From Kushneria aurantia DSM 21353 (GTDB taxonomy: Bacteria > Pseudomonadota > Gammaproteobacteria > Pseudomonadales > Halomonadaceae): a stretch of DNA of 64,000 bases. The stretch is from NCBI RefSeq assembly GCF_000382245.1, contig NZ_KB907867.1, forward strand, positions 74,625-138,624, read 5' to 3'. Of the stretch, positions 33,258 to 40,765 are shown piece after piece (position 1 is the stretch's first letter; each line of letters starts with the position of its first letter). Made by a program: the position numbers and the translations under genes. The notes under the pieces are model-generated. The model was not told the origin of the DNA. It saw only the letters and a program-made list of their open reading frames with translations, and did no database searches.

Positions 33258-34118
33258 CTACAGATTATCCGTCGCCCTGACGACCGCGGCGACGTCGTCA
33301 AAGAGCGCCCTGACCCGGGCCGTCCAGCGCAAATCGGCATGGGTCAGCAGCCACAGATTGGTATCCAGTGATGCCACCGTTTCGCCGACTCTCACCAGCA
33401 GCGGCTCGGCATCGGCCAGATAGCAGGGCAGCACGCCGCAGCCCATACCGACCCGAATGGCACTCATCATGCCGAACATGCTGTCGGCGCGATAACCGAC
33501 CGCCTCTTCTACGCCCTGCTCGCGCATCCAGCGCTCCAGCGCCGGATAGCCCATGGCCGCGTCCGGGCCGACCCACACCGCTTGCGTTACCTGGTTATCG
33601 CGGCGGGTATAGACCGCCTGACGCACGCTGCCGATACATCGGCCGATCAGGCTTTCCGGCGGATGGTTGGTCGGGCGAATGGCGATATCCGCCTCGCGTC
33701 GGGTGATATCCAGAGTGCGGTTGGAGATCGCGACTTCCAGCAGGATATCCGGGTAACGCTGGCGAAAACGATGAAAGATCGGCGTCAGCAGCCCATGCAG
33801 CAGCGTATCGGTCGTGGTGATGCGTAACGTACCGGCGAGCGCCGGGTTGTGGCCCTGCAAGCGACGCTCGGCATCGTGAACCTCCTTTGCCATGCGCGCC
33901 GCGCTGTCGGCCAGCTCCCAACCGGCCTGCGTGGGACGATAGCCGCCGCTGTGGCGCTCGAAGAGTCGCACCGCCAGTTGGCGCTCGAGAGCGTTCAGGC
34001 GCCGGAAGACAGTGGCATGATTGACCGCCAGCCGCCGTGCCGCACCGGCGAGCGAGCCGGTTTCGGCTATCGCCAGCACTAATGGCAGGTCATTCCAGCG
34101 CAGTCCCTCAGCCGGCAT
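33258..34118 (-). CDS. LysR-family transcriptional regulator
   Basis: 286 residues from ATG 34118, which has AAGGGCC upstream; ATG 34136 would add six residues. The helix-turn-helix LAIAETGSLAGAARRLAV and HATVFRRLNALERQLAVRLF is clear, followed by an effector domain with GTLRITTTDTLLHGLLTPIF. It is divergent from the quinone-reductase gene at 34228. By the usual LysR logic it controls that neighbour. Confidence 0.88.
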   Translation of the reverse strand: MPAEGLRWNDLPLVLAIAETGSLAGAARRLAVNHATVFRRLNALERQLAVRLFERHSGGYRPTQAGWELADSAARMAKEVHDAERRLQGHNPALAGTLRITTTDTLLHGLLTPIFHRFRQRYPDILLEVAISNRTLDITRREADIAIRPTNHPPESLIGRCIGSVRQAVYTRRDNQVTQAVWVGPDAAMGYPALERWMREQGVEEAVGYRADSMFGMMSAIRVGMGCGVLPCYLADAEPLLVRVGETVASLDTNLWLLTHADLRWTARVRALFDDVAAVVRATDNL

Positions 34119-34227
34119 ATTGATTGGCCCTTGCATTCTTGCAAACAGAAATTGTGAATATCATGGATCGCATTGTAGCGCTGCAGATCACAACATGACT
34201 CGCTCACGTCACGGCGAGGAAATCTTT

Positions 34228-34977
34228 ATGCAGGTCCTGATCGTTCACTGCCATCCCGAACCCGGCTCCTTCAATGCGGCGCTGACCGGCGACGCCCGGG
34301 AAACCCTCGAGAGGGCCGGACATAGCGTCGACGTCGCCGATCTTTATGCAGAAGGCTTCGATCCGGTCGAACGTCGCGAACATTTCGATGATCGCCTTGA
34401 CCCGTCGCGCTTCAAGCCACTGGACGAACAGCGTCATGCTGTCAATCACGACCGCCTGGCACCACAGGTGGTACAAGACATCGAACGCCTCAAGCGCGCC
34501 GATCTGGTCATTCTACAATTTCCGCTCTGGTGGCATGGCCCACCGGCGATGCTCAAGGGCTGGTTCGATCGAGTATTTGTCTATGGCGGCCTCTATAGCG
34601 GGCAGCGCCGCTTCGATCGTGGGCCGCTGAGCAGCCGGCGGGCGCTGTGTTCCGTAACCACCGGCGGCCCACGCGAGACCTTCTCGACCTACGGGCGCAG
34701 CGGCGACATCACGACCTTCATGTGGTCGCTGCACTGTTCGCTCTACTATGTGGGATTTGACGTTTTGGCGCCGCAGATCGTCTACGGCGTACAGGGCGGA
34801 GGATTGAGCTATGAAGCAGAAGACGACTTTCAGCGTCGGCTCGAAATCGCTCGAAAAGAGTGGAGAGCGCGACTGCCGGCGCTGGATGACGAGGCCGCCA
34901 TACCGTTCAGCGGCTGGCAGGACTGGGACGACCGGGGCGTTTTAAAAGAGCGGCATCCACTGCGCTGGCGAGTATAA
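34228..34977 (+). CDS. NAD(P)H:quinone oxidoreductase, flavodoxin fold (NQO1/MdaB type)
   Basis: 249 residues from ATG 34228 with GAGGAA upstream. VLIVHCHPEPGSFNAAL at the N-terminus binds the flavin phosphate. DLVILQFPLWWHGPPAMLKG, WFDRVFVYGG and TTGGPRETFSTYGRSGD follow, the standard FAD-binding order of the family. It reduces quinones by two electrons, a protective cytoplasmic role. Divergent from a LysR regulator 109 bases away. Confidence 0.92.
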   Translation: MQVLIVHCHPEPGSFNAALTGDARETLERAGHSVDVADLYAEGFDPVERREHFDDRLDPSRFKPLDEQRHAVNHDRLAPQVVQDIERLKRADLVILQFPLWWHGPPAMLKGWFDRVFVYGGLYSGQRRFDRGPLSSRRALCSVTTGGPRETFSTYGRSGDITTFMWSLHCSLYYVGFDVLAPQIVYGVQGGGLSYEAEDDFQRRLEIARKEWRARLPALDDEAAIPFSGWQDWDDRGVLKERHPLRWRV

Positions 34978-35033
34978 GAGCACGCGGCAAGGAGACGACC
35001 AGACTTCGTTCAACGCCCAACAGGATGCGGCGT

Positions 35034-35519
35034 TCAAGCCCCCGGTTCGTCTTCCCAATAATCGGGGCTCTCCTCCGAACGACGAATGAGCCTCGTGAAC
35101 CCACCCTCGGGCTGTTCGCTTTTGATCATCAACTTGCCGGAGTCCGGATATTCAATCACCTCCGCCGCCGCACGTGTCGATATCGCCAGATATTTCAACG
35201 CCAGAGTCCCGTTGTTGATCAACTGATGAGCGGTATCGACGCCACCCGCCGGTGCGGCCAGCACATCACCGGCGCGAACTGCATGGCGCCGCTCACCGTA
35301 ACGATATTCTCCCTTACCCGAGAGGATCACAAAAAGCTCCTCCTCGACATGATGGTTGTGAAACGGGCAACCGGATTTGCCGGGCGGCACCTCGCTGTAG
35401 CTCACACCCAACCCTTTCATGCCAGTCAGCGCGTTCAAGGAGGCATCCGCGGATTCGAAATCCTGCCCTTGTTGCCAGGCATCGAGTCTCAGCTCGGCAA
35501 GCCGGATAACCGGGTTCAT
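35034..35519 (-). CDS. Cupin-domain protein
   Basis: 161 residues from ATG 35519 (GAGGTG upstream). The cupin metal site reads CPFHNHHVEEELFVILSGKG followed by HAVRAGDVLAAPAGG and HQLINNGTLALKYLAIS, with the His-His-Glu and second His in place. The rest, with DYWEDEP at the end, matches uncharacterised stand-alone cupins sometimes labelled XRE-cupin. Metal-dependent isomerase, dioxygenase or binding roles are all possible. Confidence 0.82.
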   Translation of the reverse strand: MNPVIRLAELRLDAWQQGQDFESADASLNALTGMKGLGVSYSEVPPGKSGCPFHNHHVEEELFVILSGKGEYRYGERRHAVRAGDVLAAPAGGVDTAHQLINNGTLALKYLAISTRAAAEVIEYPDSGKLMIKSEQPEGGFTRLIRRSEESPDYWEDEPGA

Positions 35520-35632
35520 GCTACACCTCACTCATTGATTATTTCTGACGTGTCAGCAGGGGGCTGACACGCCTGTGCTGACTGCTCTCTGCTCGGCTTC
35601 CACACTGACACAGCGCTCGCTGAAGGCGCCAT

Positions 35633-36321
35633 ACTCCACATCAGCCAGGTAATTACGTAGGATGAACGATCCATCGCGACCAGGAACCGCCATGCCGACA
35701 CCGCTGCCCCGCCTTTTACTCCCATCGTTTGCGGGCCTCATTGCGCTGGCGCTCTCCCTGCCATCGGCACTGGCCGATAACACATCGCCTGGCGCTGCCG
35801 TGGCAATGCAGAAAGCCGAGATACTGGAGAGCCGCGCCTCTGATGCCGGCGGCGTGCAGCCACTGCCCTCCGGCGTTCGCCTGAGCCGTGATGGCGTTCG
35901 TGCGGTCGACCCGCGCGGCCAGGCGCCGCTCAACGACGCCGTCAGCTGCCTGGCCCGCTCGATCTACTGGGAAGCCAAGGGCACACCGCGGGGCGAGATG
36001 GAAGCGGTCGCCAACGTGGTCATGAATCGACTCGGCAGCAGTCGGTTTCCATCCACCCTGTGCGGTGTCGTGCAGGAAGGCTCGGAGACGGGACGCTGTC
36101 AGTTCTCCTGGTGGTGCGACGGGCGCCCCGACGAGGCGCACGAAATGGCCGAGTACGCCACCGCCCGCGAAATCGCCCGCCTCGCCCTCAACGGCCAGCT
36201 GGCCGACCGCACCCACGGCGCGCTCTTTTTCCATCACAAGGGCATTACCCCGAGCTGGGCGTCGAGCTTTATCCGTACCATGCAGTCGCGTGAGTTCGAT
36301 TTCTACCGGCCGCCGAGCTGA
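35633..36321. repeat. Duplicated segment, left copy
   Basis: From CTCCACATCAGCCAGG at 35633 to the end of the SleB-type gene, this 689-base segment recurs in direct orientation at 39777-40465 with only scattered substitutions. It includes 59 bases of shared upstream sequence. The copies are 4,144 bases apart and flank the symporter-DUF3311-amidase segment. Confidence 0.92.
35692..36321 (+). CDS. SleB-type cell-wall hydrolase, copy 1
   Basis: 209 residues from ATG 35692, with CAGGAA upstream and a signal peptide starting at once (MPTPLPRLLLPSFAGLIALA). ATG 35662 is an alternative. The C-terminal 130 residues are the Hydrolase_2 (SleB) domain: CLARSIYWEAKGTPRGEMEA with the catalytic Glu, VANVVMNRLGSSRFPSTLC, CQFSWWCDGRPDE and GALFFHHKGITPSWA. 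It is a periplasmic lytic transglycosylase or amidase acting on peptidoglycan. A nearly identical copy is at 39836. Confidence 0.9.
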   Translation: MPTPLPRLLLPSFAGLIALALSLPSALADNTSPGAAVAMQKAEILESRASDAGGVQPLPSGVRLSRDGVRAVDPRGQAPLNDAVSCLARSIYWEAKGTPRGEMEAVANVVMNRLGSSRFPSTLCGVVQEGSETGRCQFSWWCDGRPDEAHEMAEYATAREIARLALNGQLADRTHGALFFHHKGITPSWASSFIRTMQSREFDFYRPPS

Positions 36322-36333
36322 GCGGCGCGGGGC

Positions 36334-37830
36334 TCATTCGCTCACGCCCGCCCTCTCCTGCCTGCCGAGACCGCGTCCCGGCGCGGTGATTGCCATGAAG
36401 CGCTCGAGCGTCCGACGCGAGGCCGGCGCCGTTTTCAGTGACACCATCACGAACAGCGGCAGGTTGATCACCAGCCCCCAGAAGCCGGCATGAATGCCCA
36501 GCGGGTTGCGCCACGCGAGGGTGAACAGCGCCGTCACCGTGAAGCCCGCAGCCAGCCCACACAGCACCCCCGCCCGGCTGGCCCGCGGCCACAGGAAAAT
36601 GCCGATGAAGGCCGGCAGCATCTGCGCGGCGAAGCCCAATCCTACCAGCAGAATCATGATCAGGTTGCCGGGCTCGAGCATCGCCACCGGCCCCACGATC
36701 AGCACCATGATGGGAAAGAGCATCCAGCGCGCCAGGCCGGCGCTGCGCTCGTCCGACAGGCGCAGCGCCGGTTTCAGCACATCGCGCGTCCAGGTCAGCG
36801 CCGTGCCGTGAATGAAGGGCTCGGCGGAGGACATCGCCGCCGCCAGGGTGCCCGCCCCCAGCAGGCCGACCAGCAGCGCGGGCATCTGCGCGAGCGCCAG
36901 CTGCAGCGCCACGGTATCCGGCCGCGCCAGCTCCGGCAGGGTGAAAATACCGATGAAACCCACCACCACCATGGGCAGAATCACCAGATAGTAGGTAGGC
37001 AGCCAGGTGGCGCCGCGGCGGATGTTGTGTGCCGAGCTGGCGCTCATCCACTGCAGCCACACCGGCTGCTGAAAGGAGAACATCGAGACGATCACCGAGG
37101 AGGTCCAGAAAGCGAAGCTCATATCACCCATGCTACCGGGCAGGGTGAGAAATTCGGGACGCGCCTGCTGCAGGCGCTCGAAGACGCCGCCGAACCACCA
37201 ACTGCCGGTGAACTGATGCGTCGCCCATAGCCCGATCACCCAGGCCACGACCATCATCAGCGCGCCCTGAAAGGCGTTGGTGACGCCGATGGCGCGCTGA
37301 CCGCTGACGAACAGATAGCTGGCAATACAGCCCAGTACCAGCCAGACACCTACCGCGGTGGGCAGCGCGCCGCCGGTCATCACGTTGAGAATATAAGCGG
37401 CGCCGATGGTCTGCAGCACCGCATAAGCCAGCGCGCCGATCGACATCACCAGCGCGGTTAGCGCCCCCAGTAGCGGACTCTCGAAGCGCTCCGCCACCGC
37501 CTGGGCCTGGGTCACATGCCCCAGCTGCGCGCCGAAGGCCCACACCCGCGGGCCGCAGTACCAGGCCACCAGCGCCAGGTAGCTCAGATAGACCATCACG
37601 TAGAACACCGGCACCCCCTTGCTCCACGCCCAGCCGGGCGCGCCCATGAAGGTGTAGGCGCTGACGCTGCCGGCGCCCATCAGCAGATAGAGCATCAGCG
37701 GCCCCATGCTGCGCCCGGCGATGCCCCACTGCTCGAAGCTGTTCATTTTCCTGCCGGCGCCGGCCCTGAGGCCGAGGGCGATCGCGACCAGCAGATAACC
37801 CAGCGTCAGTACCATAGGCAGCCAGCTCAT
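36334..37830 (-). CDS. Sodium:solute symporter family protein
   Basis: 498 residues with about 13 hydrophobic segments. The SSS fold is seen in SMGPLMLYLLMGAGSVSAYT and FMGAPGWAWSKGVPVFYV at the N-terminus, GLLGAGTLAAAMSSAEPFIH at the Na2-site helix, and LVGLGFAAQMLPAFIGIFLW. It imports an organic solute with Na+ across the inner membrane. It follows a DUF3311 gene with a four-base overlap, a common pairing in which the small protein is an accessory subunit. Downstream of an amidase on the same strand, so an amide or its acid may be the substrate; this is inference. Confidence 0.9.
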   Translation of the reverse strand: MSWLPMVLTLGYLLVAIALGLRAGAGRKMNSFEQWGIAGRSMGPLMLYLLMGAGSVSAYTFMGAPGWAWSKGVPVFYVMVYLSYLALVAWYCGPRVWAFGAQLGHVTQAQAVAERFESPLLGALTALVMSIGALAYAVLQTIGAAYILNVMTGGALPTAVGVWLVLGCIASYLFVSGQRAIGVTNAFQGALMMVVAWVIGLWATHQFTGSWWFGGVFERLQQARPEFLTLPGSMGDMSFAFWTSSVIVSMFSFQQPVWLQWMSASSAHNIRRGATWLPTYYLVILPMVVVGFIGIFTLPELARPDTVALQLALAQMPALLVGLLGAGTLAAAMSSAEPFIHGTALTWTRDVLKPALRLSDERSAGLARWMLFPIMVLIVGPVAMLEPGNLIMILLVGLGFAAQMLPAFIGIFLWPRASRAGVLCGLAAGFTVTALFTLAWRNPLGIHAGFWGLVINLPLFVMVSLKTAPASRRTLERFMAITAPGRGLGRQERAGVSE

Positions 37831-38090
37831 GGGCGCGGCTCCCCGGCACGCTCAGCGCGCTCTGTCATACGTTCAGACAGCGGATTGAGCCGATTGGCCA
37901 GCAGCATCAGCGCGGTACAAGCCAGCGGTATCAGGCACGACCAGGCGGCCAACAGCGGCACTCCCAGCACCAGCGCGGCGCTATTGACCAGCCCGATGGC
38001 GGGCCAGATGCCGGCGAGGATCACGACGACAAAAAGCGCCAGCAGCACCCGATTGCGGACGCTCAAGGGCAGCAGGAAAGAGGTTTTCAT
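37827..38090 (-). CDS. DUF3311 small membrane protein
   Basis: 87 residues with two hydrophobic segments (VLLALFVVVILAGIWPAIGL and SCLIPLACTALMLLANRL). DUF3311 proteins are typically encoded directly before sodium:solute symporters and may form a complex with them. Its stop overlaps the symporter start at 37827-37830. Confidence 0.85.
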   Translation of the reverse strand: MKTSFLLPLSVRNRVLLALFVVVILAGIWPAIGLVNSAALVLGVPLLAAWSCLIPLACTALMLLANRLNPLSERMTERAERAGEPRP

Positions 38091-38133
38091 GGTCCAACAC
38101 TCCCTGAATTATTGTTCATGTGAAGGCTCGCGA

Positions 38134-39522
38134 TCAGGCCGGTGGCTGCGGCCAACGGGTCACCGGCCCGAGCTCGCTTTCGAGCCTGTAGGCCAGCTGC
38201 AGCGCCAAACGATCCGCGAAGCGCGGTGCAATGATCTGCACGCCCAGCGGCAACCCGTCGCGACTGAAACCGCCGTTGAGCGAAATCGCCGGTTGTTCGC
38301 CCATGTTCCAGGGCAGGGTAAAACCGAGATGCTCGAAGGGATGCTCCGGGTCGTTGGAGGGATGGCCATAGTCCGCCGGGAAGGCGATATTGGGCGTGGT
38401 GGGCGAGATAATCGCATCAACGCCGTCGAAAGCGGTAGCGGTGGCGCGCTGCATCGCCAGACTCTGCTCGAAGCCGGCCACCGCGTCGACGGCCGAGAGT
38501 TCGGCCCCGCGCGCCGCCCACTGCGTGATCAGCGGAAAAACGCGCTCACGCTGTGCGGCTTGCAGTCCGGACAGTGCCTTCCACTGACGCGCGCGCCAGA
38601 AATTGTCCAGCCCGTCGAGCATCTGCCGCGTCATGACGGGCACCATCGGCACCAGCTCGGCACCGGCGCGCTCAAACAGCGCCGCCGCCGACTCGACCGC
38701 TTCCAGAATGGGCGATTCGACCGCCATACCGCAGCCGGCATCCAGCATCACGCCGAGACGCAGCCCCCTGACGTCGACATCCAGCGCCTGCCAGTCGATG
38801 TCGCTGGGCGGCAGGCGGGTCGCATCGCGCCGGTCGGTGCGCGCCAGGCTCGCCATCAGCAGCGCCGCGTCCTCGACGCAGCCTGTCATAGGCCCGGCAC
38901 AGCGGCCCGGGTACCAGGGGTCGATGGGAATACGACCCAGCGTCGGCTTGAAGCCGACCAGGCCGCACCAGGCCGCCGGCAGCCGCACCGAGCCACCGAT
39001 ATCGGTGCCCACGTGTAGCGGGCCCAGCCGCGCCGCGCCGGCAGCACCCGCCCCCGAACTGGAACCGCCGGGATTGTTGATCAGCCGCCACGGATTGCGC
39101 GTCGTACCGTGAAAGGAGGAGACCCCGGAGGAGAGCATGCCGAAATCGGGACAGGTGGTACGTGCCATGATCATGGCGCTATCTTCACGCAGCCGCGCGG
39201 TGGGCGGCGCATCCTCGGCGGCCGGCACCAGGTCGGTAACCACGGTACCCTGCGGAATGACACGCCCCTTGATGGCGATCAGCTCCTTGAGCGTGACCGG
39301 CACCCCCTCCAGCGGGCCCGCCGGCTCGCCGCGCTGCCAGCGCCGTGTGGCAGCCTCGGCATCGCGCCGCAGCGTTTTGTCATCGAACTCATAGAGCGCG
39401 TTGATGTGCGGCTCCCAGCGCTCGATATGGGGAATCAGGGTGTCTACGTACTCCGTCGGCGACAGCCTGCCCTGGCGATAGCCGGCCAGCAGCCTGGTCG
39501 CGGACCAGTCCATGAGCGACAT
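38134..39522 (-). CDS. Amidase signature family hydrolase
   Basis: 462 residues. The Ser-cisSer-Lys triad is in PVTLKELIAIKGR (Lys) and NNPGGSSSGAGAAGAARLGP (Ser cluster), with HVGTDIGGSVRLPAAW following. It hydrolyses an amide to acid plus ammonia; the substrate is not predictable, since the family spans aryl-acyl amides, mandelamide and glutamyl-tRNA. It ends 43 bases before the DUF3311 gene on the same strand, so the amidase, DUF3311 and symporter probably form one unit. Confidence 0.92.
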   Translation of the reverse strand: MSLMDWSATRLLAGYRQGRLSPTEYVDTLIPHIERWEPHINALYEFDDKTLRRDAEAATRRWQRGEPAGPLEGVPVTLKELIAIKGRVIPQGTVVTDLVPAAEDAPPTARLREDSAMIMARTTCPDFGMLSSGVSSFHGTTRNPWRLINNPGGSSSGAGAAGAARLGPLHVGTDIGGSVRLPAAWCGLVGFKPTLGRIPIDPWYPGRCAGPMTGCVEDAALLMASLARTDRRDATRLPPSDIDWQALDVDVRGLRLGVMLDAGCGMAVESPILEAVESAAALFERAGAELVPMVPVMTRQMLDGLDNFWRARQWKALSGLQAAQRERVFPLITQWAARGAELSAVDAVAGFEQSLAMQRATATAFDGVDAIISPTTPNIAFPADYGHPSNDPEHPFEHLGFTLPWNMGEQPAISLNGGFSRDGLPLGVQIIAPRFADRLALQLAYRLESELGPVTRWPQPPA

Positions 39523-39835
39523 TCCGGTCTCCTTTTGATTATGGAATGTCTACATACTGCAACCCTGGAACCTCTCGGGCTACTGCAAGATGCCGGACAG
39601 AGTGATGCGGAATCCAGCAGGGCGCTTGCGGCAAACCCCAACGGCCGGTTTTGCGCATAGCAGAGATCCAGTCGTGCGCTATTGAGCTCAGCACTTTGCA
39701 ACGCCACTGTTGTTACCAGCTTCGTATGACGCGCATTGCGCACCGCGAGTTCGGGCAGCAGCGCCACCGGTAGCGCCCTCCACATCAGCCAGGTAATTAC
39801 GTAGGATGAACGATCCATCGCGACCAGGAACCACC
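39523..39835. other. Spacer with a possible LysR effector-domain fragment
   Basis: On the minus strand about 39600-39790 reads ALPVALLPELAVRNARHTKL then VTTVALQSAELNSARLDLCY, which recalls the effector-domain segment LVTTxxLVDFxxxxVDLAI of GcvA-type LysR proteins. There is no start and no DNA-binding part, so at most it is a fragment. From 39777 the sequence belongs to the duplicated block. A weak HutC-like TGTCTACATA is at 39547. Nothing else is seen. Confidence 0.3.
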
Positions 39836-40465
39836 ATGCCGACACCGCTGCCCCGCCTTTTACCCGCATCGCTTGCGGGCCTCATTGCGCTGGCGCTCTC
39901 CCTGTCACCGGCACTGGCCGATAACACATCGCCTGGCGCTGCCGTGGCAATGCAGAAAGCCGAGATACTGGAGAGCCGCGCCTCTGATGCCGGCGGCGTG
40001 CAGCCACTGCCCTCCGGCGTTCGCCTGAGCCGTGATGGCGTTCGTGCGGTCGACCCGCGCGGCCAGGCGCCGCTCAACGACGCCGTCAGCTGCCTGGCCC
40101 GCTCGATCTACTGGGAAGCCAAGGGCACACCGCGGGGCGAGATGGAAGCGGTCGCCAACGTGGTCATGAATCGACTCGGCAGCAGTCGGTTTCCATCCAC
40201 CCTGTGCGGTGTCGTGCAGGAGGGCTCGGAGACGGGGCGCTGTCAGTTCTCCTGGTGGTGCGACGGGCGCCCCGACGAAGCGCACGAAATGGCCGAGTAC
40301 GCCACCGCCCGCGAAATCGCCCGCCTCGCCCTCAACGGCCAGCTGGCCGACCGCACCCGCGGTGCGCTCTTTTTTCACCACAAGAGCATTACCCCGAGCT
40401 GGGCGTCGAGCTTTATTCACACCATGCAGTCGCGTGAATTCGACTTCTACCGGCCGCCGGGTTGA
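39777..40465. repeat. Duplicated segment, right copy
   Basis: Direct repeat of 35633-36321, with matching start CTCCACATCAGCCAGG and end within the last codons of the SleB-type gene. The flanks differ on both sides. The number of substitutions is small, so the duplication is fairly recent or is maintained by gene conversion. Confidence 0.92.
39836..40465 (+). CDS. SleB-type cell-wall hydrolase, copy 2
   Basis: 209 residues, nearly identical to copy 1. Differences by eye include SLSPALA for SLPSALA at the signal cleavage region, HTMQ for RTMQ and a C-terminal Gly for Ser. The catalytic domain (CLARSIYWEAKG, FSWWCDG) is unchanged and the upstream 59 bases are shared, so the two genes probably have the same translation signals. 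Function: periplasmic peptidoglycan hydrolysis. Confidence 0.9.
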   Translation: MPTPLPRLLPASLAGLIALALSLSPALADNTSPGAAVAMQKAEILESRASDAGGVQPLPSGVRLSRDGVRAVDPRGQAPLNDAVSCLARSIYWEAKGTPRGEMEAVANVVMNRLGSSRFPSTLCGVVQEGSETGRCQFSWWCDGRPDEAHEMAEYATAREIARLALNGQLADRTRGALFFHHKSITPSWASSFIHTMQSREFDFYRPPG

Positions 40466-40765
40466 GTTCCCGCCAGTTCCACGCTCGGCCCTGACAAGCC
40501 GCCATCGTCACTATCCGTTCTCACGCCCCAATAGCGGCAATAACCGCCTGGAGGTTGCGTTATCGCGCTCGCACCGCGGCGATCCGACTATCGCTATGAG
40601 GCGGGTTTTCGGGCGCGACATGCGCGAATGGTCGTACTCCTTATGTATGGGTTGCACGGCGAAAGATCATCACAGACGATCCGAATTCGTTCGCAATCCA
40701 TCGCCGCTATCGATGGCAAGTGCGACCCCGCATGGAAAATGCGCTTTTAAAACAGAGAAGAAAAA
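40466..40765. other. Intergenic spacer before the glycoside hydrolase gene
   Basis: About 300 bases with no supported gene. GAGAAGAAAAA lies directly before the ATG at 40766. No terminator hairpin, repeat or operator palindrome was recognised. Confidence 0.5.

Noticed and set aside
39547-39556. TGTCTACATA before the amidase as a HutC site
   Set aside because: Only partly similar to the hut operators and not palindromic; no hut link of the amidase.
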